This document shows, piece after piece, positions 58,819 through 64,000 of a stretch of 64,000 nucleotides of DNA. The notes beneath the pieces were generated by a model. It did no database searches. It worked only from the letters and a program-made list of their open reading frames with translations, and was not told where the DNA came from. The stretch spans positions 17,422,001 through 17,486,000 of the forward strand of contig OY292275.1 of NCBI GenBank assembly GCA_958496175.1, read 5' to 3'. The stretch's first letter is position 1, and each line of letters starts with the position of its first letter. The position numbers and the translations under genes are program-made. This DNA comes from Sisyra terminalis (Eukaryota > Arthropoda > Insecta > Neuroptera > Sisyridae).

Positions 58819-61800
58819 TTATTGGCTTCGATAACAATATTTATCGGAAATGTTTTGTTTAAGTTCATCTTTGAGTACGTAATAACCAAGTACTGCAAAT
58901 ATTGTTATTAAAAATATTGTACATATTTGCAAAAAATGTGTGCGACGAATCGATTTGTGCAGTTGCACCTGACTTTCATTGATTTTTTGTAATGTGTGAA
59001 ACACTTGATTGAATTGATTGTTGGATTGTGTTTCGGTTGCACTGGCGTTTAGAATGGATCCATTGCGAGAAGCAGTCGCCGCAATTTCGCCACATCTTAA
59101 ACGAAATTGTTCGACATTTTTCCCATTTGAATTCTAGAAATAAAATAGATAATTTAAAGCTAAATTTAACAAATACCTTTTAAAATTGTACAACTATACA
59201 AATTTTATAACAAAAGTAACAAAATGTAACAAAAGGAGGACAAATTTGAGTTATTACTATAAATAGATAATTAAATAGTTAATGGTATAATTAAAAAAAA
59301 GAATTGAGTTTCAAATACTTGAAGATAGCAAAATTTGCACCGAAACGTTAGTCAGTAATTGTTTAACACATTGTAATACATTCTTGGACAACAAAGTACC
59401 TGCCGTACCTACTAACAATTTCTATGCCTTGTATAAAACCAGTAAAGGCAGTTCAGTTATTTATTTACAGAAGATTTACATTGGCGAGTAGTTAAAATCT
59501 ACCTTGTTAAAAAAAGGTAATTTATATTAATGATTTTAAATTGCCCCTTATGATCTTTTTGAACATATTTAACAATAGGATGGTGCATTCTAACTAGGTT
59601 GATAGAAAAATAAGTGATTGAAAAGCTGATATACATGTAATAAAAAAGATAAAAATATAAACATGGCCCGTACATGAACGCATTCATATCCGTTTAGCTA
59701 GTGGCTCATGTGGCTAATGATTATCATCGTTACAACAAAATTCTGTATATATGTTTTCACGCACCGCATCAATTTATTTAATTTCTAACAAACACCGTTC
59801 ATTTACTTCAAATAAGTTCGATTAGCATGAGAATTTAATTATTTGAAACTATTTTATAAAATTTTTACAACAGGACATGCACCCTTTGTGAATTTTCAAG
59901 AAGTAAAAAGGGTGCTAATTTAATTTGTATTTTCCGCCAATAATATCTCCTCCCGGATCGACTTTCGACTAATCTTACAAAAAGTTAGTTGAACGCCTAA
60001 TAGAGTAAAACAAAGACAACATATACCTATATCCCATTATATGGTACATTTATATACATTTATAAGTTCCATTTACGCCATTTTAAAGTGGTAAAGGAAA
60101 GACAATTTGATGTTCACAAAAATAATTTGAAATCATTTGGAATTATTACAGGCATTTCAAATGTCATTATTCCAAATTGTGTTTTTTAACCGGGACTAAT
60201 TAGATTTAACTATTCGGCAATACAAATCTTCTGTAAATAAATAAACTACTGAACTGCCTTTATTGGTTTCATTGGCTTAGCTGTACTCAACAGTACTTTT
60301 ATCTAAAGAAAAACTACTAATCCTAAAGAAAATTTTGTGCATTTCCTATAGGATAGGTATTTTCATTCATGTATAGGTAGACCCTATCCTTAAGATAGCT
60401 ATTAGATCGCTTCTGAAGATCGCAGGAAAGCCCACGAATATGGTTTTGGTTTCTAAGATTTTCTCACGAGCATTTCGATTTTGGCAGAAAATCTATCAAA
60501 ACCAATATTAAATCGAATCTCTAATTTAGTGTTGAAACTTGCCAAAACTGTAAGTTTGTTCGGATGCTAGTTTCTACATATTCAATATTAAGTTATAAAT
60601 GAATGTAAATCTATTTTGATTAATTTAATTTCACATTTAAAATCAAATAGTTTAAAATTTTAGGATTAGTAGGGCACAAGGTATTAGAGAGTATATGAGA
60701 ACTGTATGATATTATTTAATAACTACAGAGGTTAGAAGTTCTCATTCCATAGATCCTTTAACCGCGCTCATTTTCACAAAAACGATATTACATACTTCAG
60801 CAATTAAAGGATGCGTTTCAAATATAATTAATTACATCTCAAAAAGGATTATAAAACTTTAAATTTATATACCTTCCACATATCATTTATATCTTGCATT
60901 GACAAATCATTTGATTCTGCATTCATACTCATCACCAAAAATTTATCCTTTACAAGCCCTCCCAAATGGAATCCTGGTTGCAATGTTACATTAATAACAA
61001 CTTCATCATTTTCCTTCAGTAATCCAGAACTAGGACGTACACGGAATTTTTCTGGTGATGTGGTCTTAACCTAAATTGAATTATATTTTAGAACTGTTCT
61101 CAACTCAATTAATATATTTAACAAATACCTTATAAACTACAAATTTTGGAGAATTATTGGTGATTACAAAAGATCCGTGCAATTCACTGCCGTCTTTTTT
61201 GAATGAGATAACCTCCGGGGGATAAATACTTAGGGATGCATCTGAAATTGAAAGAAATGTCAGAGAAGAGAAGGATTTGGGTTAATTATTATCTTACTTG
61301 GATCATGTTCGGAACGCTTTGTGGGCGAATCAGCCATAGATGAGCCATCAGCGAAGTGTACCTATGAAAAAAGAAGAAATGTATATAAATATTTATTAAA
61401 ACTATAGAAAGTAATACTGTACACGAGGCATTATTAAGTCGATCTAATTCACGTTTTTTTATCAATTAAATTTACTGACTAAGCTCACAACAGAAAGGTG
61501 TCAAATTAAACTTGAATTGCATTTTCATTAAAAGCGCTTAGTAAAGGCCTTTTTAGGTGATTCAAATCAATTGCAATTCAAGTTTATCAATTATTTGTCA
61601 CATAATTGATTTTTCTTAAAATAAACGATATAAAATCACGTCAACATAGAAATACCATGATTTCCTTGAAAATCGCTATTGTATTTAATTTATAAATTGT
61701 TATATGGAAATTGTGTATTGTTGTGATTCACGAGTCACATAAAATGTTATAATTCTGTTGGGTAAGTAACGTTAACATTGAATATTCCATAAATGCCATG

Positions 61801-62029
61801 AACTTTTGACGGGTGACATTTTGTTGACCTACTTTCCGATTATTCCCGGCGTCCCCAGTTTCAGGAGCGACGCTCTCAGGTACGAAACTGAAATTGTAGT
61901 CGTCGTTACCGCCCCAGCATGTTAAAGCTTGGTCAGGACTAACGAATTGGTCTAAGTTCTTCTTATTTACAAATTTGATTTTCTCTACGGCTTTCGGTGG
62001 CAGCCAAGATTTAATGATTTTAAAAGCAG
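58819..62029 (-). CDS. Mospd2: MOSPD2-like tail-anchored ER contact-site protein, 3' part
   Basis: MOSPD2 sits in the ER membrane and binds FFAT-motif proteins to build membrane contact sites. Minus-strand exons are 62029-61833, 61361-61298, 61241-61129, 61070-60873 and 59133-58819, all in phase, giving 294 aa plus a split first codon. The first exon is the end of a CRAL-TRIO domain (AFKIIKSWLPPKAVEKIKFV, then CWGGNDDYNFSFVPE). Exons 3-4 hold the MSP (VAP-like) domain: SLSIYPPEVISFKKDGSELH, FVITNNSPKFVVYKVKTTSP, FRVRPSSGLL. The last exon ends with a single hydrophobic helix (FLQICTIFLITIFAVLGYYV) and a short polar tail, typical of a tail anchor. The N-terminal CRAL-TRIO exons are missing because the window ends; the intron before 62029 is at least 1.97 kb. 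Confidence 0.92.
59317..59347 (+). repeat. Hairpin of retroelement-tail type (CTTGAAGAT...CCGAAACG)
   Basis: CTTGAAGATAGC, then AAAATTTGCA, then CCGAAACG. This is the same layout (TGAWGA, short hairpin, GAAAC) as the hammerhead-like site at 15091, but the core differs at key positions. It is probably a decayed relative and lies in the last MOSPD2 intron. Confidence 0.3.
59435..60270. mobile_element. Long-inverted-repeat element in the last MOSPD2 intron
   Basis: The left arm (59435-59524; phrases AGTAAAGGCAGTTCAG, TTTACAGAAGATTT and GTAGTTAAAATCTA) is repeated in inverse at 60178-60270. The arms are about 85-90 bp with moderate divergence. The 650-bp interior has no coding content. It is a non-autonomous DNA element by structure; no clear target duplication was seen. 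Confidence 0.6.
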
Positions 62030-64000
62030 CTACATATAAATACAACAAAAATTAGTTTCAATTTTATAAAAATGATTTTTGTTACCGCCAAAACTTAAAA
62101 TCAGTCAAAACTAGAATTTTCCAACCAAAATTAGTTTAGTATTTAAAATAAGTTCATTCAATCAATTTTAAAATTCTTGAAAATCAAATTTAAATCTCTA
62201 ATTTGTTAAAAATAGTTCATATTTTTAAAAAACAAATCAAAGCTCAGTCTCTTTGCACAAATTTAAACTACGCGCTATTAAGTGTGACGTCATTTCTCAG
62301 TAGTATTTGTGATATGTCTAAAAGGATTAGAAACTACGATATTCAATTCTCATCATTCTCGTAGAAAGGTTTCATTGATGGTAAGACGCTTAAAGATCAA
62401 TGTATCAAAATGTAGTAAAGATATTCATTTAAATGTTCTTTTGAAAATTTTATCAACGTCTGTTATAATATTTCTAATATTTACTCTCCTGTAAAACACA
62501 TAATTTTTCCCTATTTCAATACAGTTTTCAACATAACAATATAACCATAGTAAAAAAAGCTTCTTTTTAAAATTAAAGTACATTAAACTCATAATTCTAC
62601 AGTTATTATGGGATCCGATAAGTTAATGAATGCATTTTCCGAAAAAATTGCAACCCCTTAAGTGTTTTAAAGTTTAAAACTCAAAAAAATTTGTCGTTTA
62701 AGTTGATAATACAATACTTATTTGATAAACTTTAAAATAAAATCAACCTTAATTTTAACAACACATAATTGGAAAATGTGGTCAGAAATTGCAAAAACTA
62801 TAGAAAAACTAAAAAAACAAGGATTTTTATAGTAAAAAATATGGCTTTCGTAGGGAAACTTTTAAAGAATTATATTTGGAATAATAATAGAGATAAAAAG
62901 GTTCGATTGATAAAGCTTTTCGGCTCACGTTCCTTTTAATTCGGTCAAATCTATACGTCGCATTTTCTATGATACTTTGTTTTTATTTTATTCGCGATTT
63001 TTTGTAAATTAAATTCTAATATAGTATAATTGTCTCTTTTGTAGCTAAATTTTCATTATTAACCGATTTATTCACGAATTAAATGAAAAATAAAGTAAAA
63101 ATGCAATGTCGCCAGCTTTTGACCGACCTAAAAAGGACATGAGTCCGATAATCGACCATCTGTGCAGCCTATAATAAAGGTCAATAAAGTTTTAAATTTG
63201 AAATTATATTTTCAGTAAAATACTATGCCGTACAACCTAAATGCTGCTTCTTCGTCAATATGCATTGTATATGTATATAGCAGGTTTCAAATATAATAGA
63301 GAAGCTGAAAACGATAAGTGAGATCGAAAAACGAAAAATTCTTGTGTTTTTTCACCTGACATATCCTGTATTAGTTAAATAGTCAATCAAATGAAAATTT
63401 GATAGAATAGCATTGTGTATTAACTCTTATGATTCCTTGCTTCGTAGTGTCTCGTGACACTTAACTGATTGGTTATCCTATATTACTAGTTTAGAACCCT
63501 TTAGCCTCCATCCTAACGGAAAGTATTACGGACAGAGATCAACTGTTTTTACTTCAACGAAATGCAATTTTGGTGGAGAAGAGTGAATAAGCGAGATTCG
63601 TTGAGTTTAGTAGTTCAAATACCCTGCAAATTGTAATATGCATGGAATAGATGCGGATGGAATGAGAGACTATTTCTCCGCATCAATGAAAACATCTTAC
63701 CGATCAGCGATCTTAGAATATAAGATAATATAATTAAGGGTACATCAAATGAAAATACGCCCAAAGAACTTTTCGATTTACATATCGACTGTTACTACTT
63801 TTCACTTATCCATTATTTTTGGATCCCACTAAAAACGAAAGAATTTAGCGAACCTTTGCTAGTGTAGTTTTTAATATCAACGGTATATCCTTGAAGTGAA
63901 GCCGATAATATACATTTCTACCAAAAGTGTTTGCTTAACATAACAAAGATCCCATAAAATGAGAATAAATGTGGAATTGCTAAAACTACGTTGTATGAAA
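62030..64000. other. MOSPD2 intron sequence to the window edge
   Basis: No upstream CRAL-TRIO exon could be found, so this is taken as intron running off the window. It includes one isolated perfect CRE palindrome (TGACGTCA, 62285-62292) and a diverged MITE copy at about 62921-63148. Confidence 0.5.
62921..63148. mobile_element. GGCAACGTTG-family fold-back MITE, most diverged copy
   Basis: The left arm CGGCTCACGTTCCTTTTAAT, then TCGGTCAAATC, and its inverse on the right (GACCGACCTAAAAAGGACAT) frame a middle that matches the family (ATAGTATAATTGTCTCTTTT, GTAGCTAAATTTTCATTA). No matching flanking octamers remain. Confidence 0.6.

Noticed and set aside
61503..61590. Inverted pair TTAAACTTGAATTGCA / TGCAATTCAAGTTTA in a MOSPD2 intron as a MITE
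   Set aside because: The arms are only about 16 bp, there is no target duplication and no other copy in the window, so chance or a very old remnant cannot be excluded.
62285..62292. Single perfect CRE in the MOSPD2 intron as a regulatory site
   Set aside because: It is isolated, with no promoter context or neighbouring sites; it is noted only as background for the TH cluster.
1..64000. CRISPR arrays, bacterial operons or prophage-like systems
   Set aside because: The window is intron-bearing animal nuclear DNA; no regularly spaced short repeats or bacterial-type gene clusters are present.

Overview
This 64 kb window is AT-rich nuclear DNA from an insect. The two best-conserved genes, tyrosine hydroxylase and MICAL, have typical insect protein sequences, introns are mostly 50-70 bp with a few of several kb, and the intergenic DNA is full of short decayed transposons (tRNA-derived SINEs, jockey-like LINE tails, mariner/Tc1 relics, fold-back MITEs). 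A beetle or another holometabolous insect is my best guess, but the order cannot be fixed from the sequence alone. Exon boundaries were placed by hand from GT-AG sites, reading phase and protein-family continuity.

Layout: 1-18.4 kb is gene-poor, repeat-rich DNA. 18.46-19.40 kb is a CpG-containing upstream region with three perfect CRE palindromes, followed by tyrosine hydroxylase (pale/TH) on the plus strand: seven coding exons from 19737 to 27858, 535 aa. 28.4-32.0 kb holds further transposon relics (SINE, jockey-like RT, a fold-back element, a mariner). On the minus strand lie a 1174-aa Lys/Ser-rich protein of unknown function (32047-35693), then the large MICAL gene (38326-57117, minus), then the 3' half of MOSPD2 (58819-62029, minus), whose 5' exons lie beyond the right edge.

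TH makes L-DOPA for dopamine synthesis and cuticle tanning. MICAL is a flavin monooxygenase that oxidises F-actin, with CH, LIM and C-terminal bMERB domains. MOSPD2 is a tail-anchored ER contact-site protein (CRAL-TRIO plus MSP domain). No operon-like or functional coupling between the neighbours is visible.

The most interesting observation is in MICAL. Exon 16 carries its own stop codon and would end a 1960-aa isoform with a polybasic stretch followed by Cys-Val-Ile-Gln, a CaaX prenylation box. That isoform would lack the Rab-binding/autoinhibitory bMERB domain, which is encoded in four exons 2-8 kb downstream. The splice phase needed to reach those exons does not match exon 15 directly. A 2-nt microexon at the exon 16 acceptor, or an unrecognised donor inside exon 16, would resolve this.
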